From an uncultured Desulfovibrio sp. (GTDB taxonomy: Bacteria > Desulfobacterota > Desulfovibrionia > Desulfovibrionales > Desulfovibrionaceae): a DNA stretch of 64,000 nucleotides. Positions 51,911 through 60,618 of this stretch are shown here, in pieces. The stretch is taken from contig NZ_CABSIF010000001.1 in NCBI RefSeq assembly GCF_902477725.1, forward strand, positions 62,001 to 126,000. Direction: 5' to 3'. Position 1 is the stretch's first letter, and each line of letters starts with the position of its first letter. Under the pieces are notes generated by a model, which made no database searches, was not told the DNA's origin, and worked only from the letters and a program-made list of their open reading frames with translations. A program made the position numbers and the translations under genes.

Positions 51911-53230
51911 ATGAAGAACAACCATTCCTATCAGGCTGGCCAAGAGGCGGTGCAAACTCCCGCCGCCGCCGAAAGCAGCGCTTCCGGATTTAACCGCACG
52001 CGTTCCAAGCTCGCCTTTGATCGGCTTGTGGAAATGGGAGCCAAGATGGGGATGGAAAATCCTCTGTTTCTTTGCCATGAGCGCGCGGCCAAGGCCACCA
52101 CGTTCATTTCCGGCAAAGAATATCTCAATTTTTCCACGTACGACTATCTGGATATCAACGCTCACCCCGAGATCACCGCTGCCGTCAGCGAAGCCGCTGC
52201 CATTTACGGCACCTCTGCTGGCGCCAGCCGCCTGGTCGGCGGCGAACGTCCGCCCCACCGTGAGCTTGAACGCGCCTTTGCCGACCTGTACGGTGTGGAA
52301 GACTGCATCATATATGTGAGCGGCCACGCCACCAATGTCTCGACCCTTGGCTTTCTTTTCGGCCACCGCGACGCCATTTTCCATGACGGTCTGGCTCACA
52401 ACTCGCTGGTTCAGGGCGCGCGTCTCTCCGGCGCATCGCGCTACTCATACGCCCACAACGATTGCGATGCCCTTGAAGAAATGCTCAAGGCCAAACGCGC
52501 CGAGCACAAGCGCGCCGTTATCGTTACCGAAGGCCTGTTCAGCATGGACGGCAACATCCCCGATCTGCCGCGCATCATTGAACTGAAAAAACGTTATGAC
52601 TGCATGCTGCTTGTGGACGAAGCCCACTCCCTTGGCGTGCTTGGCGCAACGGGCCGTGGCGCGCACGAGCATTTCAATATTGACCCCACCGATGTGGATA
52701 TGTGGATGAGCACGCTCTCCAAATCCATGTGTGGTTGCGGCGGCTTCATTGCTGGCAGCCACGAGCTGATCGAATTTCTCAAGTACGGTTCGCCGGGCTT
52801 TGTTTTCAGCGTGGGCATGCCCCCCATTATCGCCGTAGCCTGCCACAAGGCTCTGGACATCATGCTGCGCGAACCCGAGCGGGTGCACAAGCTGCAGAAG
52901 ATTTCGCACTTCTTTGTGGACTACGCCGCCAGCATTGGCCTTGATACGGGCGCAGCTCAGGGCTACGCCGTTGTGCCGGTCATGGTGGGCGACCCCATGG
53001 TGGCGGGCTTTTTGTCCAACGCACTGTTCAAGCGCGGCATCTATGTGATGCCCATCACCTTCCCTGCTGTCAAAGAAGGCACTGACCGTCTGCGTTTCTT
53101 CCTTTCCGCAGCCCATACGGAAGAACATATCCGCACGGCGCTGGATGCCGTGAAGGAAGAAATCCCCAAGGCCTGGGCCATTGTGGACGACTACAAGCGC
53201 CAGAACGCCAGCGAGAGCGGGCAGGCGTAA
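51911..53230 (+). CDS. Alpha-oxoamine synthase (PLP enzyme)
   Basis: Members of this family join an acyl thioester with an amino acid and lose CO2, as in 8-amino-7-oxononanoate synthase, serine palmitoyltransferase and 5-aminolevulinate synthase. The 439-residue protein has the family landmarks: NFSTYDYLDIN, GTSAGASRLVGGERPPHREL, IYVSGHATNVSTLGFLFG, LLVDEAHSLGVLG (DEAHS at 236-240), and the PLP lysine Lys271 in STLSKSMCGCGG. It lacks biotin neighbours, and the PKS-like gene is divergent next door, so a long-chain or polyketide acyl-ACP donor is more likely than biotin synthesis. The amino acid used is unknown. The ATG at 51911 was chosen for its GAGGACGAGG site. Confidence 0.85.
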   Translation: MKNNHSYQAGQEAVQTPAAAESSASGFNRTRSKLAFDRLVEMGAKMGMENPLFLCHERAAKATTFISGKEYLNFSTYDYLDINAHPEITAAVSEAAAIYGTSAGASRLVGGERPPHRELERAFADLYGVEDCIIYVSGHATNVSTLGFLFGHRDAIFHDGLAHNSLVQGARLSGASRYSYAHNDCDALEEMLKAKRAEHKRAVIVTEGLFSMDGNIPDLPRIIELKKRYDCMLLVDEAHSLGVLGATGRGAHEHFNIDPTDVDMWMSTLSKSMCGCGGFIAGSHELIEFLKYGSPGFVFSVGMPPIIAVACHKALDIMLREPERVHKLQKISHFFVDYAASIGLDTGAAQGYAVVPVMVGDPMVAGFLSNALFKRGIYVMPITFPAVKEGTDRLRFFLSAAHTEEHIRTALDAVKEEIPKAWAIVDDYKRQNASESGQA

Positions 53231-53269
53231 CTTCATAGCGACCCGTGTTGCGCGGTCGAACTGTCGCTT

Positions 53270-53293
53270 GAGCGGGCGTTATATCGCCCGCTT
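53270..53293. repeat. Inverted repeat after the alpha-oxoamine synthase gene
   Basis: AGCGGGCG (53271-53278) and CGCCCGCT (53285-53292) pair with one more G-T pair around TTATAT. There is no T run, so it is a processing or attenuation hairpin rather than a clear terminator. The flanks CTTGAG and CTTGAG also repeat. Confidence 0.5.
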
Positions 53294-53404
53294 GAGGATC
53301 GCAACGGTGCGATTGTGAGACATGTTCGCATTTTCGGGCAGATGGAACCTCCGTCTGCCGTGCCGGGCCAAGTGGCCCGGCTCTTGTTTGCAGCGGAGAA
53401 AACC

Positions 53405-54772
53405 ATGACGCATATTGACGGCGCAGAAGCAGAGCAGAGCGCATCACAACCGAAAATGGACGCCTTGCCGGTTGTTGCCTATGTTCTGCTTTGGTTTCCC
53501 CTCTCCTCCGAAACGTTCATCTTTCGCGAGGTGGTGCAGCTTATGGCGCGGGGATTGCCTGTGCGCGCCTATACCATGTATGGTAAAAGCCTGAGCGGCT
53601 GTAGCGAAGAAATGCGCAAGTTTACCGGGCCGGTGGAACGCATGGGCGTTGGCGGCACAGTGCGCATTCTCCGGGCTTTCATACGTGCACTTTCACGCAA
53701 TCCGCTCAAGGTCTGGGGCCTCATGCGTATGGGATTTTTTCATCGCATGCGCAACATGGAGTCCCTGGGTGAAAATCTGTGGTGCTTCATGGCAGGTTTT
53801 TTGCTCGCCGAATTGTGCGTGAGGGATGGCGTCAAGCTTATTCACTCCCCGTGGGCCAACGGTCCGGCAACGGCATCATGGGTGGCTTCGCGTCTTACAG
53901 GCATTCCCTTTGCCTTTACGGGCCGCGCTGGCGACATCTACCCGGAAGACGGCCTGCTGCGGGAAAAATCTGCAGACGCGCTCTTCATCCGCACCAACAA
54001 CCACGCCAATGTGAGTTGGCTGCGCAAGTTCTGCCCTGTCGGGCAGGAATATAAAGTTCACGCCATTTACAACAGCCTTACATTTACCCCCAAGGGGCAG
54101 TGTGCAGTCAGCATGCGCCCCCCTTACCGTCTGCTGGCGGTGGGGCGTTTTGCGCGCACCAAGGGTTTTCCCGACCTGCTCTCCGCCATGGCGCGCCTGC
54201 AAAGAGAAAATGTACCTGTGAGCCTTACCCTCGTGGGCAATGGACGCTGGAGGCTCAAGCTCATGGGTATGCGTGACCGGCTGGGCCTTAAAAATATCGT
54301 GCACATGCCCGGTTTTATCCCGCACGATCAGATCTGCGGCTACATGCTCGACCACGACATGCTCATCATGCCGAGCGTTGTCCATTCCAACGGCGACCGC
54401 GACGGCATCCCCAACGTGATCATGGAAGCTCTCTCGCACGGCATGCCCGTTATTGCCACGGACGTGTGCGGCATCTCCGAAGTAATCATCAACGGAGAAA
54501 CCGGTCTGCTTACCCCGCAACGCAACCCGCACGCTCTTGCCGATGCCGTACGGCATATGGTTGAAGACCGGGAGCACGCAAGCCGCATGGCCGAGGCAGG
54601 CCGCGCCCGCGTTGAAAAAATGTTTGACCGGGAAAACAACATCACGGCCCTGCTGCGCCTTTATGTGGATGAAAGCCGTCGTTACTGGAGCCATTCCGGC
54701 GGACAGACCGGAAGCTCCGCAGAGGACGACATCCCTGCCGCCATGAAAGCCGGAGCGGCGGGTCACGCATGA
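53405..54772 (+). CDS. Glycosyltransferase, group 1 (GT-B, family 4 type)
   Basis: The 455-residue protein is a GT-B glycosyltransferase. The N-terminal half begins VVAYVLLWFPLSSETFIFRE. The C-terminal half has LLAVGRFARTKGFPDLLSAM, VSLTLVGNGRWRLKL, and the nucleotide-sugar-binding GIPNVIMEALSHGMPVIATD with the EX7E pair. It shares long stretches with the glycosyltransferase at 55907-57265 and overlaps the downstream deacetylase-like gene by four bases (ATGA). It probably adds one sugar to the cluster's product. The GGAG site before the ATG is good. Confidence 0.9.
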   Translation: MTHIDGAEAEQSASQPKMDALPVVAYVLLWFPLSSETFIFREVVQLMARGLPVRAYTMYGKSLSGCSEEMRKFTGPVERMGVGGTVRILRAFIRALSRNPLKVWGLMRMGFFHRMRNMESLGENLWCFMAGFLLAELCVRDGVKLIHSPWANGPATASWVASRLTGIPFAFTGRAGDIYPEDGLLREKSADALFIRTNNHANVSWLRKFCPVGQEYKVHAIYNSLTFTPKGQCAVSMRPPYRLLAVGRFARTKGFPDLLSAMARLQRENVPVSLTLVGNGRWRLKLMGMRDRLGLKNIVHMPGFIPHDQICGYMLDHDMLIMPSVVHSNGDRDGIPNVIMEALSHGMPVIATDVCGISEVIINGETGLLTPQRNPHALADAVRHMVEDREHASRMAEAGRARVEKMFDRENNITALLRLYVDESRRYWSHSGGQTGSSAEDDIPAAMKAGAAGHA

Positions 54773-55788
54773 GCATCAAACAGCCGCTCTATCTGGCCGT
54801 CAGTCTGGATGTTGAAGAGGAAGGCCTCTTTGGCGGGCACTACGCCCGCCGTGGCTTTTCAACGCGCAACACCGCCAGCCTGAGAGCATTGACCCCTTTC
54901 TGCACCATGGGCGTACGCCCCACGCTTTTCTGCGCCCACAGCGTATTGGCGGACAAAACATCCCACGAGACCCTGGCATGGCTGCGTGACGAGCACCACG
55001 CAGAAATTGGCGCGCACCTGCACCACTGGAACACGCCGCCTCTGGCACTGGACGGGTCGGAGCAAACCCTGCCCGACATGGCCGACAGCGTACCAGCAGC
55101 AGCACTGTCCAACGACCTGTTCGCCGCCAAACTCGCTGCGCTTATGAAGGCAGGCCGGGCAGTGCAGAGCGCGCCGCTCACTTCCTTCCGCATGGGCAGA
55201 TGGGATCTCCACCGCCAGCACTGGCCTCTTTTGGCCGCCGCAGGCATCCTTTGCGATGCCTCAGTGCGCCCCCTGCACTGCGCGCCCACGCCACTGCAGG
55301 GACCCAACCATTTTGACGCGCCAGGCACTCCATACTGGGTTTCGGTGGGAGACGACAGAATTTTTGAAGTTCCTCTTACCGTGACCCCTCTCGTTCCGCA
55401 GCTTCCGGCCCTGTTGCGCAGCGTGTCCGGCCCGACTGGCAAAAAAATACGCGCCAGCCTGAAAAACTGGGGAGCACTGGCTCTGCTGCCAGTTTACCAT
55501 CCCCTGTGGGCCATGTGCGCCATTACAAAAATTTTTGCGGCCCGTGGCGGACGGGTGCTTTCCCTGACCTGGCATTCATCAGAAATGATGCCCGGCGGCA
55601 CGCCTCACCTGCCTGACGCCGCAGCTGTGGCGCGCTTCACGCGCAAAGTTGCCGACTGGCTCAACTGGCTGCACAGGCATTACAGTGTGCGGTGCGTGAC
55701 CATGGACGAACTGCGCTGCGAGCTTGGGCCAACGGCCCCCACCCTGCTGGGCAAGGGCGACTGGACTGGCGGGCCTGCAACCCCATAG
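54769..55788 (+). CDS. Polysaccharide deacetylase-like protein (WalW/NodB-related)
   Basis: The 339-residue protein has the start of a NodB-fold deacetylase (YLAVSLDVEEEGLFGGHYAR), the metal-site AEIGAHLHHWNTPP with neighbouring histidines, and the SFRMGRWDLHRQHWPLL segment, as in the WalW-type family found in lipopolysaccharide clusters. This family removes acyl groups from sugars or has lost activity; here the first aspartate, the H-x-H set and the arginine of FRMGRW are kept. It is translationally coupled to both glycosyltransferase neighbours by overlap or a short gap. Confidence 0.8.
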   Translation: MSIKQPLYLAVSLDVEEEGLFGGHYARRGFSTRNTASLRALTPFCTMGVRPTLFCAHSVLADKTSHETLAWLRDEHHAEIGAHLHHWNTPPLALDGSEQTLPDMADSVPAAALSNDLFAAKLAALMKAGRAVQSAPLTSFRMGRWDLHRQHWPLLAAAGILCDASVRPLHCAPTPLQGPNHFDAPGTPYWVSVGDDRIFEVPLTVTPLVPQLPALLRSVSGPTGKKIRASLKNWGALALLPVYHPLWAMCAITKIFAARGGRVLSLTWHSSEMMPGGTPHLPDAAAVARFTRKVADWLNWLHRHYSVRCVTMDELRCELGPTAPTLLGKGDWTGGPATP

Positions 55789-55906
55789 CTCTGTTTTTCA
55801 AGAGAAATTTTACAAGCAACCCGTGATCATACATGCACAAAGAGACGGCGACAGCATTAATACCCAGCAACCCGCTGAGAAAAGCCCGCCGCATTTGGAG
55901 ACAACC

Positions 55907-57265
55907 ATGACGGAAACCAGCACCAAGGCCTCCCGCCCCGTATTCAAGACGGGCCTGCCGCACGTGGCCTATGTTCTGCTGTGGTATCCGCTGTTTACAC
56001 AGCCCTTTATCTTCAGGGAAGTGGAAGGCCTCAAGGGGCTGCTGCCGCTTTCCGTCTACAGCCTGTACGGCCCCAACCTGCGCCACTGCTCCAACGAAAT
56101 GCGGGCCGTGGCCGGAGAAACGCGCACCTACGGCATGCGCGCCCTGGGGCGTGTGCTGGGTGAATGCTTCCGGCAAATTGCGCTGCACCCTTTGCGTTCT
56201 GGACGCCTCTTCCGCAAGGCCATATTCCGCCGCTGGCGCAGCTGGGAAACCCTGGGTGAAAACCTTTGGGCATTCTGCGCCGGCATGTACCTGGGCCGCC
56301 TGTTCAGCGAGGCTGGCATAGACATGATCTACGCTCCATGGCCGCGCGGCACTGCCACAGCTGCCTGGGTTGCCTCGCAGATCGCCGGGTTGCCCTTTGC
56401 CACCGCCGCGCGCGGCGACAATCTGGAGCCAGCCGACCCGGATCTCGGCGACAAACTGACCGCAGCTTTCTTTGTACGTGCCAACAACGAGGCGGACAAA
56501 ACCCGTATCGAGGTTTTTGCCAAGGGGCAGGCCAAGGGCAAGGTGGAGCTGATCTACAACAGTCTTACCCTGCCGCCCTTGCCAGAAACTGATATTCCCG
56601 CAAGCGTCGCCGCACCCAAGGCACAGGAAAATGCCCAGACACAACAGCCCATGGAGCGCCCCGTGCGTCTTCTGGCTCTGGGGCGGTTTGACGTTACCAA
56701 GGGTTTTGACGTGCTGATCAAGGCCTGTGCCATCCTGCGCGACAGGGGCGTGGATTTCAGGCTTACCCTTGCAGGCGGCGGCGGCGCGGTTATGGGTCTT
56801 GGACGTATGGAAGCCGAGATATTGCGCCTGCGCGAGGAGCTACGGCTTGAAGACCGGGTGCTGCTGCCGGGCATTATTTCGCACAACGAACTGCCGCACA
56901 TCCTGGCCGAGCACGACATTTTTGCAGCGCCCTGCGTGGTGCACGAATCTGGCCGCCGCGACGGCATTCCCAACACGGTTATTGAAGCCTTGGCCTACGG
57001 CCTGCCCGTGGTGAGCACCACGGTCAACGCACTGCCTGAAGTGGTGATCAACGGTAAAACCGGCCTTGCCGTGCCGCCCAACGATCCCGAGGCTCTGGCC
57101 GATGCCCTGCAATGCCTTGCCGATAACGACGCTCTGGCTCAGGAACTGGCGCGCAACGGCAAACAGCTTGCGGCGGATATGTTTGACCCGACCCGCAACA
57201 ATCGGCGTCTGGCAGATATTTTCATCAAACATTACACGATCTGGAAACAAAAATGTGCGGTATAG
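55907..57265 (+). CDS. Glycosyltransferase, group 1, paralogue of the 53405 gene
   Basis: The 452-residue protein is again a GT-B glycosyltransferase, with VAYVLLWYPLFTQPFIFREV, TLGENLWAFCAGMYLGRLFS, LLALGRFDVTKGFDVLIKAC, LAGGGGAV and the donor-site segment GIPNTVIEALAYGLPVVSTT. The same motifs in the same order appear in 53405-54772, so the two arose by duplication, with the deacetylase-like gene between them. Its last 13 bases overlap asnB in another frame. A GGAG site precedes the chosen ATG; a longer in-frame reading would run into the previous gene. Confidence 0.9.
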   Translation: MTETSTKASRPVFKTGLPHVAYVLLWYPLFTQPFIFREVEGLKGLLPLSVYSLYGPNLRHCSNEMRAVAGETRTYGMRALGRVLGECFRQIALHPLRSGRLFRKAIFRRWRSWETLGENLWAFCAGMYLGRLFSEAGIDMIYAPWPRGTATAAWVASQIAGLPFATAARGDNLEPADPDLGDKLTAAFFVRANNEADKTRIEVFAKGQAKGKVELIYNSLTLPPLPETDIPASVAAPKAQENAQTQQPMERPVRLLALGRFDVTKGFDVLIKACAILRDRGVDFRLTLAGGGGAVMGLGRMEAEILRLREELRLEDRVLLPGIISHNELPHILAEHDIFAAPCVVHESGRRDGIPNTVIEALAYGLPVVSTTVNALPEVVINGKTGLAVPPNDPEALADALQCLADNDALAQELARNGKQLAADMFDPTRNNRRLADIFIKHYTIWKQKCAV

Positions 57266-59169
57266 CTGGCATTTGCCAAGTTGACGCCTCGCCTCTCACT
57301 CCCGAAGCCGGGCAGTGGGTCAAGGCCATGACCGATCGCATGTCCCATCGCGGCCCCGATGGTGAAGGACAGTGGAGCAGCGGCCCGGTCTGCCTTGGGC
57401 ACAGGCGGCTCTCCATCATCGACCTTTCCGGCGGCGGCCAACCCATGCACAGCGCCGACGGTCAGATGACCGTCACCTTCAACGGTGAAATATACAATTA
57501 TGCCGAGCTCAAAGAACAGTTGACCGCCCTTGGCGGACAATTTCAGACCAGTTCCGACACGGAAGTCATTCTTGAGGGCTACCGCATATGGGGGCCGGAC
57601 TGTCTGGCCCGCTTTGACGGCATGTTTGCCTTTGCCCTGTGGGACAACCAGCAGCGCCGTCTGTTCTGCGCCCGCGACCGCTTTGGCAAAAAGCCATTTT
57701 TCTATACCGTGCAGCACGGCAGGCTGTATTTTGCCTCCGAACTGACCGGGATTGAACAGTTGCGCCATCTGAGCCTGACCATGAACCCGCAGGCCGTTAT
57801 GCGCTATCTGGCCTACGAATATGTGCCCACGCCGCACAGCGTCTACACAGAGGTGCAGAGCCTGCCGCCTTCGCACATGTTGCTGCTGCAGGATGGCAAT
57901 CTGAGTATTTCCCGCTACTGGGATATGCCCATGCCCGATGAGTCCGACAGGCGCAGCGACAATGAGCTTTGCGAAGAACTGCGCTTTCTGCTCTCACGGG
58001 CGGTACGCCGCCGTATGGTCAGTGATGTGCCGCTGGGTGTCTTTCTTTCCGGCGGCATTGATTCTTCCATTGTGGCGGGGCTCATGGCCCGCCAGTCTTC
58101 CACGGCCATCAAGACATTTTCCATCGGCTTCAGCGAGGCCAGCTACGATGAGTCGCGCTATGCCCGCATCGTGGCCAAGGCCTTTGCCACCGACCACCAT
58201 GAACGCGTGCTTTCCGCCGAGGAATGCGCAGATACCCTGCCCGGCATCATCAGCCGCATGGACGTGCCAATGGCGGATGCGTCCGTTGCCCCCACATGGC
58301 TGCTTTCCGGCGTCACGCGCGAAAAGGTCACCGTGGCTCTTGGCGGCGACGGCGCGGACGAACTGTGGGCGGGGTACGAACACTATATCGGCTTCAAGGT
58401 TGCCCAGTGGTACAATGCTGCCCCCTCTGCGCTGCGCAAGGGCATCATAGAACCGCTTGCGCAATTGCTGCCTTCCTCTGCGGGGTACATCAACCCCCGC
58501 CTGGCCGTTGCCACATTCCTGCGGGCGGCGCATGCCCCGGCATGGCAGCGGGTGCAGACCATGCTCACGGCCTTTACGCCCGACATGCAGGAATCCATTC
58601 TGGATAGCGCTTTCAAGGCGCAACAGCCCGGTTTTCTGGCTCCCGAAGTTCTCTTTGCCCCCACGCGCGAACACTATGACCACTGGCAGCCGCAAAACGC
58701 CGCCACGCCGCTTGCCCGCGCTTTCCACGTGTATGCCCGCCAGTTCATGCTTGATGATATCCTGGTCAAGGTTGACCGTTGCTCCATGCTGCACAGCCTG
58801 GAGGTTCGCGCGCCGTTCCTTGACAAGGATGCGGCGGAGTTTGCCGCACGCCTGCCCGTGAGCAGGAAACTGCACGGCTTCAAGCGCAAGTGGCTGCTCA
58901 AAAAGGCTTTTGCCGAGCTGCTGCCGGATGAAATCCTGTACCGCAACAAACGCGGTTTCCAGATTCCTGTGGCAGAGTGGCTGCGCGGCCGCATGCGGCC
59001 CCTCATGGAAGACCTGCTGAGCGAATCCACCCTGAAGGCGCAGGGCATATTCAACCATCAGGCGGTTCGCGCCCTTATGGACGAGCATGTCTCCGGCAGG
59101 GCCGACCTGCGCAAGCCCCTCTGGACGCTGCTGGTCTTCCAGCTGTGGTGGAGGGCTCGCCATCCCTGA
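57253..59169 (+). CDS. asnB: Glutamine-dependent asparagine synthetase-type amidotransferase
   Basis: The 638-residue protein has the N-terminal glutaminase domain starting MCGIAGICQ with catalytic Cys2 and MSHRGPDGEGQW, FNGEIYNYAEL and ARDRFGKKPFFY. A C-terminal synthetase domain follows, with the ATP pyrophosphate loop FLSGGIDSSIVAGL, LGGDGADELWAGY, and SLEVRAPFLDKDAAEFAARL. AsnB-like enzymes amidate carboxylates; in sugar clusters they may convert uronic acids or aspartyl groups to amides rather than make free asparagine. The gene overlaps the upstream glycosyltransferase by 13 bases, a sign of shared transcription and function. Confidence 0.92.
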   Translation: MCGIAGICQVDASPLTPEAGQWVKAMTDRMSHRGPDGEGQWSSGPVCLGHRRLSIIDLSGGGQPMHSADGQMTVTFNGEIYNYAELKEQLTALGGQFQTSSDTEVILEGYRIWGPDCLARFDGMFAFALWDNQQRRLFCARDRFGKKPFFYTVQHGRLYFASELTGIEQLRHLSLTMNPQAVMRYLAYEYVPTPHSVYTEVQSLPPSHMLLLQDGNLSISRYWDMPMPDESDRRSDNELCEELRFLLSRAVRRRMVSDVPLGVFLSGGIDSSIVAGLMARQSSTAIKTFSIGFSEASYDESRYARIVAKAFATDHHERVLSAEECADTLPGIISRMDVPMADASVAPTWLLSGVTREKVTVALGGDGADELWAGYEHYIGFKVAQWYNAAPSALRKGIIEPLAQLLPSSAGYINPRLAVATFLRAAHAPAWQRVQTMLTAFTPDMQESILDSAFKAQQPGFLAPEVLFAPTREHYDHWQPQNAATPLARAFHVYARQFMLDDILVKVDRCSMLHSLEVRAPFLDKDAAEFAARLPVSRKLHGFKRKWLLKKAFAELLPDEILYRNKRGFQIPVAEWLRGRMRPLMEDLLSESTLKAQGIFNHQAVRALMDEHVSGRADLRKPLWTLLVFQLWWRARHP

Positions 59170-59260
59170 GCCTGCCCCGCTTGCCACCATCAACAGAGTG
59201 CTTATACTGAAAGAAGCATGCGGAAAACCCGCAGCTTAAATCTGCTTGAGAGGAAAATGC

Positions 59261-60121
59261 ATGACCAGCCAGATCAAGACTGTTCTTCTGCTCGCCCTGC
59301 TTTCCGCCATTATAATTATGCTTGGCGGCCTGATGGGAGGGCGCACAGGCGTTATCTTTGCCTTTGGCCTAGCCCTGATCATGAACGTGGGCAGCTACTG
59401 GTATTCTGACAAGATAGTGCTTTCCATGTACCGCGCGCGCGAGCTCGCACCGGAGGAAGCACCATATCTGCACAAAATTGTGGAAGAACTTGCCCACAAT
59501 GCGGGCATTCCCAAGCCGCGCATCTGCGTGGTGCCTGAAGAAGCTCCCAATGCTTTTGCCACGGGCCGCAACCCGGAAAATGCCGTTGTTGCCGTCACGG
59601 AAGGCATCATGCGCCTGCTCTCGCCCGAAGAACTGCGCGGTGTGCTGGCGCATGAAGTCGGGCACATCGTCAACCGCGACATCCTTATTCAGACCATTGC
59701 GGGCGTTATGGGTTCCGCCATTGTGACCCTTGCCAATATCTTTCAGTTTACGGCCATTTTTGGCGGCAACCGGGACGAAGAAGGCGGCGGAACCAACCCC
59801 ATTGCCGCCATTGCCATGGCCCTGCTGGCACCCATGGCTGCCGGTCTTATCCAGATGGCGATTTCACGCTCGCGCGAGTATCTGGCGGACGACACTGGCG
59901 CCGCGCTTTGCGGTCAGCCCTTGGCCCTTGCCGGGGCGCTGAACAAGCTGGGCATCGCCAGCGGCCAGATCCCCATGCAGGAAGGCAACCCCAGCACGGA
60001 ACAGATGTTCATTGTGACCCCCATGTACGCTCATGGCGGCATGGCAAGCCTCTTCAGCACCCATCCGCCCCTGGAAGAGCGCATTCGCCGTCTGCGCGAA
60101 ATGGCAGCTTCCGGGCGCTGA
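59261..60121 (+). CDS. htpX: HtpX membrane metalloprotease
   Basis: HtpX is an inner-membrane zinc protease that degrades damaged membrane proteins. The 286-residue protein has two N-terminal membrane segments, the zinc site HEVGH (around residue 134) in LRGVLAHEVGHIVNRDILIQ, two further segments and the glutamate ligand in SREYLADDTGAALCG. A GAGAGGAAA site precedes the ATG. It is 92 bases after asnB, so it may be read with the cluster or from its own promoter. Confidence 0.95.
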   Translation: MTSQIKTVLLLALLSAIIIMLGGLMGGRTGVIFAFGLALIMNVGSYWYSDKIVLSMYRARELAPEEAPYLHKIVEELAHNAGIPKPRICVVPEEAPNAFATGRNPENAVVAVTEGIMRLLSPEELRGVLAHEVGHIVNRDILIQTIAGVMGSAIVTLANIFQFTAIFGGNRDEEGGGTNPIAAIAMALLAPMAAGLIQMAISRSREYLADDTGAALCGQPLALAGALNKLGIASGQIPMQEGNPSTEQMFIVTPMYAHGGMASLFSTHPPLEERIRRLREMAASGR

Positions 60122-60145
60122 AAACCACAGCCCATGAGGTAGATG

Positions 60146-60538
60146 ATGCACGCACGCCTTGTTTGCGCCGCCCTGCTGAGCCTTGCGCTGATAGCCTGTA
60201 ACAAGGCCCAGCCAACGCAGGACACTACGCCCCTTCCTCCGGTCGAACCATGCCCCTTTGTGTACGTCTACGCCCCCGGCAACTACATTGTAGATATTGC
60301 CAGCGGGTCACAGGTGATACTTGACCCTGGCGTACAGGAGTTCGATCTGTTCTGCTCGCCTGGCGAAGCACGGGCGGCTGTGAATGAAGCCGTGCGGCTC
60401 GGTGTTCTGACCGAGGGAGACTGGCGCATCTACCGACTTGAGGGCTCCATGGAAGAGATTGGCCAAAGGCAGCGCAACAACCAGCATACCCTTACCCGCA
60501 TGACCCAGATTGTGGACTGGGTGGCTGAAGGTTTCTAA
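60146..60538 (+). CDS. Small lipoprotein, unknown function
   Basis: The 130-residue protein has a short signal with a lipobox LIAC (LLSLALIACNKAQ), then a Pro-rich start and a mixed region with PCPFVYVYAPGNYIVDIASG. I do not recognise the family. Two ATGs are adjacent (60143 and 60146); the second is better placed after the GAGG site. It follows htpX closely and ends in a strong terminator, so the two probably form one unit. Confidence 0.75.
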   Translation: MHARLVCAALLSLALIACNKAQPTQDTTPLPPVEPCPFVYVYAPGNYIVDIASGSQVILDPGVQEFDLFCSPGEARAAVNEAVRLGVLTEGDWRIYRLEGSMEEIGQRQRNNQHTLTRMTQIVDWVAEGF

Positions 60539-60560
60539 ACGCCGCATATGAATGAATTGC

Positions 60561-60597
60561 AAAAGCTCCGGGCATGAAAAATGTCCGGAGCTTTTTT
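60561..60597 (+). terminator. Terminator after the htpX-lipoprotein unit
   Basis: AAAAGCTCCGG and CCGGAGCTTTT form an 11-bp stem around a hairpin loop with GCAT/ATGT pairing, followed by T residues. Confidence 0.9.
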
Positions 60598-60618
60598 GTC
60601 TGCACTGGCACGTGGGGC

